This document shows positions 27,137 through 36,525 of a stretch of DNA of 64,000 nt, in pieces (positions within the stretch are counted from its first letter, which is position 1; the number at the start of each line of letters is the position of its first letter). A program made the translations under genes and the position numbers. The stretch is from Flocculibacter collagenilyticus (GTDB taxonomy: Bacteria > Pseudomonadota > Gammaproteobacteria > Enterobacterales > Alteromonadaceae). The notes beneath the pieces are model-generated. The model was not told where the DNA came from and ran no database searches. It saw only the letters and a list, made by a program, of their open reading frames with translations. Where the stretch lies: the NCBI RefSeq assembly GCF_016469335.1, contig NZ_CP059888.1, positions 3,733,899-3,797,898 of the forward strand. Direction: 5' to 3'.

Positions 27137-29416
27137 CTACAGCTTTACTTTATTCGCCATAACAATATCTGACTCTTTATCATTACTGTATTTTTGATAA
27201 AGAATGAATTTTTCATCTTGCGATACCGTTATTCCGCGCTCACTGTCTCCCACTATTTCAATGATTTCCTCGCTCGTTTGGCTGTTAAAGGCATGTTTAA
27301 ATACTTTAAATCCCACTTCTGAACGCAGTTTGTAATAAATAGCATCTTTTCCCACCTTGAAGCTACCTGGGATCAAAATGTTGATATCTGCAATAATTTC
27401 TTCTTCCACTCCATTATTTAAATCTAAACGCCATAAGCCATGATTTCTAAACTTAGTGAAATATAAATAACGACCAAAGTGACCCTCCATGCCTTCATAT
27501 CCGCCAGATTTGGTTACCTGAATAAGCTCGTTATTAGTTAGGCGATATATTTGCCAATCTTGATAATGATCTGATGCAAAATAAAACGACTTACCGTCGC
27601 CAGATACCGCTGTTAGCATCATTTTGTCGTAAGGTAACTCCACCTTATAGTGCGCACCATTGTGTGCATTAATATGGAAAAGGTAGTTATCGTCCACAAA
27701 AAAGAGCTTTGCATCATCAGGTGACCAGACCAATACTTTAGGGCTGATTTTTTTATCTAACTTGGTAGACGCAATGAGATTTCCTTGTAAATCTGCAATA
27801 TAAACCTGCTTTGAGCCTGTCCGATTAGAAATAAACGCCACTAGATTCGTTCTATTAGCGAATGCAGGTGAGAAGTCATCTCTGGATGTATTCAAAATGT
27901 TAGGTGTTGGCACGATTGCAGCGTCCGCAATAGATATCGACTCTATATCTTTTCCCTGAAACGCTTCTGTTACAAACAGCATTTTCTCATCATCAGCAGT
28001 TAAAATTGGGTGATACACAGGAAAACCTGCACGATAAACAATATGCTTCTCTTGATTGATTAGATCATAATAAGCAAATTCATACTTATTTTCCGAGAAG
28101 ATGGGGTTGCCTTTTGAGTCAATCGTAAACGATTTAACCAACTTATCTTCCGTTAATAACTGGTCAATGTGGTTATTTTGCACATCTAAACTAAGAAATT
28201 CAGTTTCTTTATGCCAATACTTATTTCTTAAAAAAAACAACGCGTTTAACCCAGCTGAAAAGCGCAAATGGTAGTCGCCAAAGCCATTTATTTGCGGGTT
28301 GGTTAGCTGAACTTTTTTACCTGTATTCAAGTTTAATTGATAAATAGCACGAGGCTCGGTGCGCGATGCACTTTCATTAAAATACACTAACTCTCTATTT
28401 TTATCCCACGCAAAGCTGATATCTTTACTATGAGGGCTACAGCTCAGTACTTTTTTCTCTTCAATTACCTGCATTGGTGTATTAAAGCTGCCAGCCGTAT
28501 AAATGTTACACCCATCACTGTTGCTACGATGGAAGATGATGCTATCACCATTCGGCGACCAAGCTGGCCGCGTATATTCACCCACATCTTCAAACACGTG
28601 CAGAATCTGCACAGAGTCGGTGTAGGTAATATTTAAATTCCACTTGCCCGACTCTTTTTGAAAGTGCAAATAACTAAGAAAACGTCCATCCCTTGACATG
28701 GCAGGCTCTTTTTCTGCCCCAATTAAACTGGTTACAGGTTCTAAGCCAATATAATTAGACTTAATTGCCGTATGGTTAGTTGTAAAAAGATAATCTTTAA
28801 ATGAAAAATAAGAGGTAAACATAGTAGGAATTAAGATCAATATACCCAACCAGTTTTTCAGTTGGAATAAGCGCGACTCTGCCCTCGCATTATTTGCAAT
28901 ACGAGCCGTATGTTGTCGTGTATCCATCTCGTCATTTAGGTGACTTGCCGATTCGGGCTTACCTACCTGCTCTTGTTGAGCTGCTGACGTTTCTGTAATG
29001 ACGGCTTGTATAGCATCACGATTTATCAGTGCACTTGAAACACTAGCAGAAGTGTCTTGCACTATATCTATATCTGTAGGCTTTAATTGTGTAGGGTGCT
29101 CAACAAACGCTACGTTAAGCGACTCATTTAATCGATAGCCACGCTTTGAGATTGTCTCAATGTAATTTGAGAATTCAGTATCGTGTTTAAAAATCTTCCT
29201 AAGTTTTGCAATACATGACGTGATAGCGTGATCACTAACGATGACACCCTTCCACACTTCATTAACTAACGTATCTCTCGATAATACCTTTCCTTGGTGT
29301 TCCATTAGGTACACTAATAAGTCCATGACCTTAGGTTCAACATCAAATGCTTCATCACCAAGAGTCAGCTTTAACTCTTCGACCAATACAATCCACTTTC
29401 CGATTGTAGCATGCAT
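27137..29416 (-). CDS. CadC-like membrane transcriptional regulator with C-terminal beta-propeller
   Basis: 759 aa. Residues 8-100 are an OmpR/ToxR-type winged helix (FDVEPKVMDLLVYLMEHQGK, VWKGVIVSDHAITSCIAKLRK, ISKRGYRL). A long polar linker is followed by one membrane segment near 190-207 (NWLGILILIPTMFTSYFSF). The remaining 550 residues are TolB/WD40-like propeller repeats with recurring blocks such as SRDGRFLSYL, SPNGDSIIF and SPDDAKLFFV. The protein would bind DNA in the cytoplasm while sensing a periplasmic ligand through the propeller. It is divergent from a small secreted protein gene, its most obvious target. Confidence 0.88.
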   Translation of the reverse strand: MHATIGKWIVLVEELKLTLGDEAFDVEPKVMDLLVYLMEHQGKVLSRDTLVNEVWKGVIVSDHAITSCIAKLRKIFKHDTEFSNYIETISKRGYRLNESLNVAFVEHPTQLKPTDIDIVQDTSASVSSALINRDAIQAVITETSAAQQEQVGKPESASHLNDEMDTRQHTARIANNARAESRLFQLKNWLGILILIPTMFTSYFSFKDYLFTTNHTAIKSNYIGLEPVTSLIGAEKEPAMSRDGRFLSYLHFQKESGKWNLNITYTDSVQILHVFEDVGEYTRPAWSPNGDSIIFHRSNSDGCNIYTAGSFNTPMQVIEEKKVLSCSPHSKDISFAWDKNRELVYFNESASRTEPRAIYQLNLNTGKKVQLTNPQINGFGDYHLRFSAGLNALFFLRNKYWHKETEFLSLDVQNNHIDQLLTEDKLVKSFTIDSKGNPIFSENKYEFAYYDLINQEKHIVYRAGFPVYHPILTADDEKMLFVTEAFQGKDIESISIADAAIVPTPNILNTSRDDFSPAFANRTNLVAFISNRTGSKQVYIADLQGNLIASTKLDKKISPKVLVWSPDDAKLFFVDDNYLFHINAHNGAHYKVELPYDKMMLTAVSGDGKSFYFASDHYQDWQIYRLTNNELIQVTKSGGYEGMEGHFGRYLYFTKFRNHGLWRLDLNNGVEEEIIADINILIPGSFKVGKDAIYYKLRSEVGFKVFKHAFNSQTSEEIIEIVGDSERGITVSQDEKFILYQKYSNDKESDIVMANKVKL

Positions 29417-29528
29417 ATAAGATTAGCCTTCTTATGACTGTTATTTTTCTATTTTTCTGAGTCATTTCACGACACTAAATTTAAACAGAGGATTGCTTAA
29501 AAGGCCGTGAATACGGGGCGAATACTGC

Positions 29529-29550
29529 TTCGTGATAATTTCGCGATAAT
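29529..29550. promoter_or_regulatory. Tandem 11-bp direct repeats, candidate operator
   Basis: TTCGTGATAAT is followed directly by TTCGCGATAAT, differing at one base. They sit in the 295-bp divergent region between the winged-helix regulator (-) and the small secreted protein (+). OmpR-class winged helices usually bind direct repeats of 10-11 bp, so this is a plausible autoregulatory site. Nothing else was recognised in this intergenic stretch. Confidence 0.35.
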
Positions 29551-29711
29551 TCAATTACGGTATAAAAACAATTTAAAGTTAAAAACGAGAGCATTGCAAG
29601 AGTTTAAGTTTTTTTTTCAAGCCTATTCTTAAATCCAACAAACCAGCCAACACAAAAATGGTTCTACCTACTTGGCTTAAAACATAATTACAAATGAATA
29701 GGTAATGAAAA

Positions 29712-30005
29712 ATGAATATCTCAAAACTAACTTTGAAGCTAATAACAACTTCTCTTACATGTGCTGCACTTTTTTCAACAAATGCATATTCATATAGCCA
29801 CACATCAAACGCTAATGTTAATACATTACAAACAAATGAAAAAGTGTCTTTCACTACAACGCACTCAAATATGCATGCAAATATTAGTTTAGGCACTATT
29901 TTGTTCTGCGAAAGCCTAGAAAAATGTCTTGAAGAACTAAAACCAGAGTCTTCAAACGAGCCTAAGCGTAAGCCGTCTTCAAAAAAACCAAAAGCAAATG
30001 CTTAA
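29712..30005 (+). CDS. Small secreted protein with basic C-terminal tail
   Basis: 97 aa. A Sec signal peptide covers about 1-26 (MNISKLTLKLITTSLTCAALF...NAYS). The mature part is Ser/Thr/Asn-rich, has two cysteines in FCESLEKCLEEL near 72-79, and ends in a Lys/Pro/Ser-rich tail. No family is recognised. It could be a small periplasmic binding partner. It precedes the PPTase gene by 33 bp, so the two may be cotranscribed. A 105-codon frame on the opposite strand is its shadow. Confidence 0.6.
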   Translation: MNISKLTLKLITTSLTCAALFSTNAYSYSHTSNANVNTLQTNEKVSFTTTHSNMHANISLGTILFCESLEKCLEELKPESSNEPKRKPSSKKPKANA

Positions 30006-30038
30006 TTTTATTCAGGTTATCGCAGGGAGCCGTTGCTA

Positions 30039-30803
30039 ATGCATTTTCCAACACAAACTCAAACACAGCCAGATTCAAGTCACTTTATTCAACAATGTGG
30101 CTTTATAGAAATGGAAAATATGCTCAACGTAAAGGTGTTCTATTGCCACTATAACACTCAATACTTTAATCCAGATTTATTTAGCGAATTTGGTGTAGAC
30201 CGCCCAGAAAGCGTTCAAGGTGCCGTGGAAAAACGTCAAGCTGAATTCTTAATTGGTCGTTACTGTGCGCAACAAGTGTTGAAACATTTTAAAATTAACG
30301 CCTTAAGCATTCCCGTAGGCACACAACGCCAACCTATTTGGCCACAAGGTGTGGTAGCGTCTATTTCTCATACCGACTCCATCGGAATGTGCGCACTAGG
30401 CATAGACAACGACACCGACTTTTTAGGTGTAGATGTTGAGCGTTGGCTAGATTTGCACACCGCAGCTGAAATAAAGCAAAGCATTATCAATATTGATGAA
30501 GAGCATTTGTTGCAATCATATTCAATAAATGATCAGTATTTTAGTTTCGAACAGTTGCTTACCATTACTTTTTCAGCCAAAGAAACATTATTTAAAGCGC
30601 TACATAAATATGTTGGTCAGTTTTTCGGCTTTGAAGCTGCTGAGGTCGTTGAATTTTGTGCTAACTCAAAAACCATCTCATTCGTGTTAACCGAGCACTT
30701 ATCTGACGAGCTACAGCAAGGCATGCGATTTGACTGCCATTTTCAGGTTGAATCAGATCACATCATTACTTTATTAAGCGGGCAGCTTGCGCAGCAACAT
30801 TAA
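30039..30803 (+). CDS. 4'-phosphopantetheinyl transferase (Sfp/EntD superfamily)
   Basis: About 254 aa from the ATG at 30039, which lies 9 nt after AGGGAG; an in-frame TTG at 30033 is too close to that site. Motifs are VASISHTDSIGMCALG near 108, GVDVERW near 130 (Mg-binding Asp/Glu) and FSAKETLFKALHK near 186. The enzyme transfers the phosphopantetheine arm of CoA to carrier-protein serines, converting apo- to holo-NRPS. It is the probable activator of the T domains in the NRPS operon of this window, although unlinked from it by about 9 kb. Confidence 0.92.
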   Translation: MHFPTQTQTQPDSSHFIQQCGFIEMENMLNVKVFYCHYNTQYFNPDLFSEFGVDRPESVQGAVEKRQAEFLIGRYCAQQVLKHFKINALSIPVGTQRQPIWPQGVVASISHTDSIGMCALGIDNDTDFLGVDVERWLDLHTAAEIKQSIINIDEEHLLQSYSINDQYFSFEQLLTITFSAKETLFKALHKYVGQFFGFEAAEVVEFCANSKTISFVLTEHLSDELQQGMRFDCHFQVESDHIITLLSGQLAQQH

Positions 30804-30866
30804 TCAAGCCCGACTCACACAACCCCAACTATTTTATTTGCAGAAAAAATAACTTCAAGGAAGACC

Positions 30867-31952
30867 ATGGAACCGACACTGATTAACCAAATGATTGCGA
30901 CACTGAATACAAGTAATGAGTCACTGCTAAACGCCGATCAACATACCTATACTGCGCTGTTTATTAGTTGTGTTAATCCTGATGTAACCAATGCACGTTT
31001 TTTTCCAGCTACTATTATTGAAGATCATCACGCTGAGCAGTTTGCACAACATAAATTAAGTCGTCAGCAGCTTATTAATATTTACCAAGCAGAGCAGACC
31101 ATTTTAATTGGCAAGTCTTGCATGATAAATCTGTTAGACAGTCAGTCCATTGAACGTAAAAAGGCACAAAAGAGTATTGATTCTATTTTAGAATTGTCAG
31201 AAAACATTAAGGTATCGGAGCTTATTCAAGCACCAACGGTATACCCAATCTCAGAGAGCCGCTATCAAATACTCACCGGTCATCGCCGATTTTTTGCCAT
31301 GATTTATGCCTTCGGCGTTAATGTCGCGGCACAATTTAAAGTATATGAGCAACCACCACTACTTAAAAAAACCAAACAATTTCAAGAAAACTCCAGTCGT
31401 GAAGACTTGCCACAATACGGTAAGTTAGCCGCTTTTTTGTCGGCAAAAGATGAAATTGAAACACTCTCGTTAGCAAATAAACAAATTGGTTTAAAAGCAA
31501 TCACCGTATCAGAAATGGCGAGTATGCTGGGCATTTCAATGGGAGCATATGATAACTACAACGTACTAACTCGCTACCCAAGTGTGCTTCAAGCATATGA
31601 AAATGGAATGGCTCACCCTTTCATTAAAATAAAGAAGCAAGTTTTAAGCATCGAACAAGAATATAAAACTGCACATAATAAAAAAGTCCTTAATGCTACA
31701 GATAAAAAAACAATAAACTTGATGATTAAAGATATACTTTCTGGTGTAAATATAACCACAAAAACACCACAAGCCGTTCATCATGGTAATTTTGGTTTTG
31801 ATCACATCATTACTGGACAAACAGTAAAAAAGCTATTAACAATCAATGTGCTAAATGAAATAAAAAACATAAATTGGAAATCGATAAATTGGGATGATAA
31901 CCATCAAGTAACGGAAGCTGTAAAGAAAGTAATTACACACTTACAAAAATAA
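30867..31952 (+). CDS. Orphan ParB-like protein, copy 2
   Basis: 361 aa, paralogous over its full length to the protein encoded at 25466-26557. Shared blocks include ILTGHRRFFAMIYAFG, KKTKQFQENSSREDLPQYGK and an HTH with ASMLGISMGAYDNYNVLTRYP. The N-terminal 40 and C-terminal 80 residues diverge most. There is no ParA partner. It begins 63 bp after the PPTase gene on the same strand, with AAGGA upstream. Function is unknown; presence in the same neighbourhood as the NRPS accessory genes may be coincidental. Confidence 0.8.
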   Translation: MEPTLINQMIATLNTSNESLLNADQHTYTALFISCVNPDVTNARFFPATIIEDHHAEQFAQHKLSRQQLINIYQAEQTILIGKSCMINLLDSQSIERKKAQKSIDSILELSENIKVSELIQAPTVYPISESRYQILTGHRRFFAMIYAFGVNVAAQFKVYEQPPLLKKTKQFQENSSREDLPQYGKLAAFLSAKDEIETLSLANKQIGLKAITVSEMASMLGISMGAYDNYNVLTRYPSVLQAYENGMAHPFIKIKKQVLSIEQEYKTAHNKKVLNATDKKTINLMIKDILSGVNITTKTPQAVHHGNFGFDHIITGQTVKKLLTINVLNEIKNINWKSINWDDNHQVTEAVKKVITHLQK

Positions 31953-32111
31953 CTTCTATTTTTATAAGCGCTTTTTTATAAGAAACATTGCGTTAACCTT
32001 TATCATATGAAATAAGTGTTTTTACTGCTTGAAAAGGGCTTACCAAGAGCCTATAATCCTGCGCCTTTTGCACTTCTTACTTCAATAAAAAATAATTAAA
32101 TCGGAGCAGTA

Positions 32112-33170
32112 ATGAGATTAAGTTGTATTCTTTTATTGAGCTTTCTAGTATTAACAGGTTGTAATGTAACTCCTCATAAGGTGCCGTACACGCCGACAGA
32201 AAGCCCCAAAAACCTAAAGACATTTATCGTTATTAGTCAAAAAGGATTAGAAGCTGAGTTGCCGTCAGTCCATGTAGATTCCACCCCAGTTGCTATACAA
32301 TTCGGCTTAGCAGGCTTAATCGTTGGCAGCGTGGTACAACATGCTATTGCATCAAGTGAAAATAATAAAAACATGAGTACAGCTGAAAAAAACTTAGAAC
32401 ACCTAAGCGCACATCTCAGTGGCTACGACTTCAATCAACTATATTTAAATGAGGCTCAAAAAACCATTCAATCACCTAACCTGAATCTAGAGGCCTTCCA
32501 AGTTGTTAAAAGGCTTGATGATATTTATTTACAAACAAAAACTGGTGAGGAGTTTCTGTGCATCGAAGTGAGCTTCAAAATGGGCTCAGGGTTTCGCCAT
32601 GCAGTGATTCGGAGTAAAACTTCAATAACTAGAAGAGGAGAAAAGTGGAAAGATAATGTCACTTTGTACCAAAATACGTTCTCATACTTTACTAAAATGC
32701 TACCTGTAGCTGAAGCATCAGAAGCAGACATTGCGGATCAACTTGCAGAAATAAAAGCTGAATATTTTGCTTTACCAGAAAAGAAGCGTAAAACATTAAT
32801 TGAGCGTAGCAACTACCTAAAGCGTACTGAAAAAGTTAAAAGATACCTTAAAACAAGGGATTACTTCGTGTCTAAAAACGCAAAAAAATGGCTTACAAAC
32901 TCTCAACACGATCTAGCTCAAGAGCTTTCGCTAGGTATTGCTGAAAGTGTGAAGCTTATTAATAAAGACTTAAACGACCAAAACGATGCGTTATACTATG
33001 AAAAGTTAGCGCAAGTAACCCCTGGTTATCAGCGTAGCCACAAATCAACTATTATCAACCAAACAGATAATCGAATTATTTTACGTTCGGCGAATGGAAG
33101 TGTATCTGGGCAAGTATGCTCTTCACCTAAGACCAGCGTAGATGGGCAAGCTGTTAGGCTATGTAACTAA
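32112..33170 (+). CDS. Hypothetical lipoprotein
   Basis: 352 aa with a clear lipoprotein signal, MRLSCILLLSFLVLTGC, acylation expected at Cys17 followed by Asn, which suggests outer-membrane sorting. A Gly/Ala-rich hydrophobic segment (FGLAGLIVGSVVQHAIA near 63-79) follows. The rest is mixed helix and strand with no family that I recognise. GGAG lies 6 nt before the ATG. It appears monocistronic. Confidence 0.75.
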   Translation: MRLSCILLLSFLVLTGCNVTPHKVPYTPTESPKNLKTFIVISQKGLEAELPSVHVDSTPVAIQFGLAGLIVGSVVQHAIASSENNKNMSTAEKNLEHLSAHLSGYDFNQLYLNEAQKTIQSPNLNLEAFQVVKRLDDIYLQTKTGEEFLCIEVSFKMGSGFRHAVIRSKTSITRRGEKWKDNVTLYQNTFSYFTKMLPVAEASEADIADQLAEIKAEYFALPEKKRKTLIERSNYLKRTEKVKRYLKTRDYFVSKNAKKWLTNSQHDLAQELSLGIAESVKLINKDLNDQNDALYYEKLAQVTPGYQRSHKSTIINQTDNRIILRSANGSVSGQVCSSPKTSVDGQAVRLCN

Positions 33171-33291
33171 GAATAAAATGAGTAGGTTACGTGGTGATTC
33201 GATCAACAATGAAATCATCATGTAACTCTATATTTGTCTCTAAACACTAAAGCAGCCTTCAAATATAACCCCCTTTTCGCCAAATAAACAA

Positions 33292-33945
33292 CTAGCGATA
33301 CTTAATCCATTTTAATAACTTATCTTTTCGCAACCAGAATAAAAAGAAAACGATAAAAAAGTAAATTATAGGCTCAATAACATCGGCTTTTTGCGACCAA
33401 TAAAAATGAATGCAAATTAACAGCACCGCTAAATACACAAAATTATGCAGTTGTTGCCATTTTCTGCCCATGCGTTTACGGGCAATCATCGGAGAGGTTA
33501 ACGTTAACGCAAACAATATTAAAAACGCCACCATACCAACAGTAATGTAGGGACGCTCGACAATTTCGCTGATGACTAATGAAAAGTCGAGCTGCAATTC
33601 AAACAAAATATAATTAGCGAGGTGTAAACAGGCATATAAAAAAGCATATAAGCCTATTAAACGTCGGGTTTGTAATAAATACCCCATACGTAACCGTCTT
33701 GCTAACGGCGCAAGCATTAAAGTCACAATTAAACAGTTTAATGCACCAACACCAGTAAAATGAATCACGGCGTCAACGGGATCTGCCCCGAGTTGATCCT
33801 GCCAAGCTTGAAAATATAAGTAGAAAATAGGTACTAAGGCCGATACATGCATCACCCCTTTTATTAACCATACTTTTGTTTTGGTTGAAAATCCTCGGGT
33901 TTTCATCCTGTCGACGTTATCGTCTTCTACAATATTATTTTCCAT
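33292..33945 (-). CDS. msrQ: MsrQ, haem-binding membrane subunit of the periplasmic methionine sulfoxide reductase
   Basis: 217 aa with six hydrophobic segments, as in the ferric-reductase-like YedZ/MsrQ family. Conserved histidines occur in ALVPIFYLYF...VDAVIHFTG near 42-64, ACLHLANYILF near 105 and QLHNFVYLAVLLICIHFYW near 164-180. The cytoplasmic N terminus is unusually charged (MENNIVEDDNVDRMKTRG). MsrQ passes electrons from the inner membrane to MsrP, the adjacent upstream gene, with an 18-bp gap. The pair repairs oxidised methionine in periplasmic proteins. Confidence 0.93.
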   Translation of the reverse strand: MENNIVEDDNVDRMKTRGFSTKTKVWLIKGVMHVSALVPIFYLYFQAWQDQLGADPVDAVIHFTGVGALNCLIVTLMLAPLARRLRMGYLLQTRRLIGLYAFLYACLHLANYILFELQLDFSLVISEIVERPYITVGMVAFLILFALTLTSPMIARKRMGRKWQQLHNFVYLAVLLICIHFYWSQKADVIEPIIYFFIVFFLFWLRKDKLLKWIKYR

Positions 33946-33963
33946 ACGTACCTATTCACAAAC

Positions 33964-35040
33964 CTAGTAATACTTTGTTAAATCCATATCTTTATATAAA
34001 TGCGCCACTTGCTCGGCATAGCCATTAAACAGTTGCGTAGGAATTCGATTGCGTGCAAACAAGCCACCCGTGGTAATACGTCGTTCGCTTGCTTGGCTCC
34101 ATCTTGGGTGTGCAACTTTTGGATTCACATTGGCATAAAAGCCATATTCTTGCGGTGCCAGAATATTCCATGTGGTGGGCGGTTGGCGTTCAGTTAGTTG
34201 AATACTGACAATCGACTTAATACTTTTAAAACCATATTTCCAAGGTACCACCAGCCTAATTGGCGCACCGTTTTGTGGGGGTAATGTTTTGCCATACAAC
34301 CCCACCGCCATTAATGATAACGGATGAAGCGCTTCATCTAACCGTAACCCTTCCACGTAGGGATAATCAATTCCTCCACCTAAAAAGCGGCTTTTTTGTC
34401 CTGGCATTTGCTCAGGATCGTACAAGGTTTGAAATGCTACATACTTTGCTTTTGAGGTTGGCTTTACATGTTTAATCAATGCCGCGAGCGAAAAGCCAAC
34501 CCAAGGGATCACCATAGACCATGCTTCAACGCATCGTAATCGATAAATACGCTCTTCAAGGGGAAATTTTTTAATTAAGTCGTCATAATCTAGCGTAATT
34601 GGTTTTTCAACTTCCCCACCAATTTTTAATTGCCACGGATTCACTTTAAAGTCTTGTGCATATTCAGCAGGCTGATCTTTCTTCGCACCAAATTCGTAAA
34701 AATTATTATACGTGGTTACTTTTTTTTCTGGTGTTAGCACAAGTTGTTCACCAGCCTGTGTTTTATCAAAAGCTTTTGGCTGCGAAAAAGTAAGTGGGGA
34801 GCGCTTAAAACCTGACTTTTTGTCATCATCGTTAGAAAAAAAGCCCAATACATCTGCATGTGCTGAAGAAGAAAGCGCATGTTGTGACAATAATGCGCCA
34901 GCACCTAAATAACCTAAGCGCTTTAATAAAGTACGGCGCTGTAAATAAACACTTTCATCGGTTACTTGCGACTCAGGCAATTGTTCAATGGCTGAATCTC
35001 GTATATAAAACGCCTGAGCTTTTTCTTGATTTTTAGCCAT
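33964..35040 (-). CDS. msrP: MsrP, molybdopterin methionine sulfoxide reductase catalytic subunit
   Basis: 358 aa. A Tat signal has twin arginines at 35-36 in [17 protein letters not shown], with cleavage expected near Ala62. The sulfite-oxidase-type molybdopterin domain follows. The Mo-ligating cysteine is Cys170 in [15 protein letters not shown], and further family blocks are [19 protein letters not shown] and [17 protein letters not shown]. The folded enzyme is exported by Tat and reduces both diastereomers of methionine sulfoxide in periplasmic proteins with electrons from MsrQ. It is the first gene of the msrPQ operon. Confidence 0.95.
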   Translation of the reverse strand: MAKNQEKAQAFYIRDSAIEQLPESQVTDESVYLQRRTLLKRLGYLGAGALLSQHALSSSAHADVLGFFSNDDDKKSGFKRSPLTFSQPKAFDKTQAGEQLVLTPEKKVTTYNNFYEFGAKKDQPAEYAQDFKVNPWQLKIGGEVEKPITLDYDDLIKKFPLEERIYRLRCVEAWSMVIPWVGFSLAALIKHVKPTSKAKYVAFQTLYDPEQMPGQKSRFLGGGIDYPYVEGLRLDEALHPLSLMAVGLYGKTLPPQNGAPIRLVVPWKYGFKSIKSIVSIQLTERQPPTTWNILAPQEYGFYANVNPKVAHPRWSQASERRITTGGLFARNRIPTQLFNGYAEQVAHLYKDMDLTKYY

Positions 35041-35376
35041 ATCCCCTCGTCTAACCTCACCTTATTGATCTGATTACAAAATCTAACCGTTAGTGCGTGT
35101 TGACCTAACTGTTTAATTATAGACAGGGGATTGGGTAAGTTCCTTTCATATTGCATTGACAAGATCTCAGATGCCTTATAATTTCCCATCAAACGATGGG
35201 CAGCAAGCTTAGTTAAAAAAGGCGTTTTATCGTAAAGGCGATAGAATATGAATTTTCATTACAAAATTTATTCTTGAAAGCGGTTTAAGGTATAGCCTAA
35301 CTATAGTCGTGATAACATATAAAGTCTTTTTATCTGCAACATGCGGGTGCGTTATTACAAATAATTAGATGGATTT
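35041..35376. other. Intergenic region, nothing recognised
   Basis: 336 bp between divergent msrP and the small membrane-protein gene. It must carry both promoters. A 76-codon minus-strand frame reaching into msrP lacks family resemblance and is treated as a shadow. No repeat or RNA gene was seen. Confidence 0.4.
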
Positions 35377-35844
35377 ATGACAAAAGAATATAACTACATA
35401 AAAAAACCACTTATTGCATTACTTATCATCATGCCATGTTTTTTGCTTTGCCTAAAATTAGCTTATGATATTGCCTTTACTGATGCAGAATTGCCTGCAA
35501 AAGCTTACACTTCCTTTTTGGGCTTAATCCTACTTCCTTTATTAGGCATTAAAATCTATGAGGCACATAAAAAGTCTTCAATAAACACCCTAGTGATCTC
35601 AGATAAAAGCATTGCCTTTGGTCCTGAAGGTGAGCAAACTGAAGTGCTGTGGACTGCCATCGAGACGGCGACCATAATTAAAAAGCTATCACACTATGCT
35701 TTTGATATAAAAAGCTTCGCTAAACATCATTATCATCTCGCTCCTCACTTTCATTCAGATCATTATTCCATCGATGATAAGGCTTTTTATAAAGAACTAG
35801 TAAAACAATCTAAAACTCATGGCTTTAAAATAGACAAAGTTTAA
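35377..35844 (+). CDS. Small two-helix membrane protein, tandem copy 1
   Basis: 155 aa. Two membrane helices lie near 11-34 (PLIALLIIMPCFLLCLKLAY) and 45-62. A cytoplasmic domain rich in His and Lys follows (FAKHHYHLAPHFHSDHYSID near 115-134) and ends HGFKIDKV. This resembles the general plan of small membrane PH-like or YcxB-like proteins, but I do not assign a family. A paralog at 36044-36511 is nearly identical over the C-terminal half and clearly diverged over the N-terminal half. Confidence 0.65.
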   Translation: MTKEYNYIKKPLIALLIIMPCFLLCLKLAYDIAFTDAELPAKAYTSFLGLILLPLLGIKIYEAHKKSSINTLVISDKSIAFGPEGEQTEVLWTAIETATIIKKLSHYAFDIKSFAKHHYHLAPHFHSDHYSIDDKAFYKELVKQSKTHGFKIDKV

Positions 35845-35858
35845 TAAAAGGAATCAAT

Positions 35859-36014
35859 ATGAAATGCCCACAATGTAATAAGAAACTGCCTTTCGTAATT
35901 TTGACATGTTAAAAATACCAAATACATGTTCAAGTTGTCACGCAGCCTCTATAAGACCAATTTCAAAAAGTTTGTGTTTCTGGCGGTCATACTATTTATC
36001 ATTAATATAATATG
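35859..36014 (+). pseudogene. Decayed copy of the zinc-ribbon membrane protein gene
   Basis: From its ATG (same AAGGAATCAAT leader) this matches the intact gene at 36526-36798. A run of five T in the intact gene is four here, shifting the frame and ending translation after about 16 residues. A further 4-bp deletion follows at about 35949, and similarity stops near 36014. Only the CPQCNKKLPF start is still readable. It is the second gene of the first copy of a duplicated two-gene unit. Confidence 0.8.
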
Positions 36015-36043
36015 AGCACATGATTAAAAAGCTAGATTAGATT

Positions 36044-36511
36044 ATGAACCTAAAGTACAAGTATACAAAAACACCTCTTTATACACTATTCGTATTTATA
36101 CCTCTATTTTTGCTTAGCCTAAAATTAGCCTATGACATCGTCTTTACTGACATCGAGATTCCCGCAAAGGGTTATGCTGCATTTGTAGGCTTATTGGTAT
36201 TTCCCGTACTTTGTTATAAAAGTTATATAGCACATAAGAAGTCTATAACAAACTCTCTAATTCTCTCAGATAAAAGCATTGCCTATGGTCCTGAAGGTGA
36301 GCAAACTGAAGTGCTGTGGACTGCCATCGAGACGGCGACCATACTTAAAAAGCTATCACACTATGCATTCGATATAAAAAGCTTCGCTAAACATCATTAT
36401 CATCTCGCTCCTCACTTTCATTCAGATCATTATTCCATCGATGATAAAGCTTTTTATGAAGAACTAGTAAAACAATCTAAAATTCATGGCTTTAAAATAG
36501 ACAAAGTTTAA
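36044..36511 (+). CDS. Small two-helix membrane protein, tandem copy 2
   Basis: 155 aa, same plan as its upstream neighbour: membrane helices near 11-34 and 44-61 and a His-rich cytoplasmic domain. The last 80 codons differ from copy 1 at only about eight bases, whereas the N-terminal half keeps only roughly half the residues identical. Followed after 14 bp by the intact zinc-ribbon gene. Function is unknown. Confidence 0.65.
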   Translation: MNLKYKYTKTPLYTLFVFIPLFLLSLKLAYDIVFTDIEIPAKGYAAFVGLLVFPVLCYKSYIAHKKSITNSLILSDKSIAYGPEGEQTEVLWTAIETATILKKLSHYAFDIKSFAKHHYHLAPHFHSDHYSIDDKAFYEELVKQSKIHGFKIDKV

Positions 36512-36525
36512 TAAAAGGAATCAAT

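Noticed and set aside
29579-29896. 105-codon minus-strand frame
   Set aside because: Antisense to the small secreted protein, which has a proper signal peptide and ribosome site; the reverse frame has neither.
31965-31995. Possible terminator after ParB-like copy 2 (AAGCGCTTTTTTATAA)
   Set aside because: The 8-bp palindrome has no room for a loop and no longer stem could be drawn.
34962-35192. 76-codon minus-strand frame overlapping the msrP start
   Set aside because: It is out of frame with the well-supported Tat signal of msrP and has no recognisable features.
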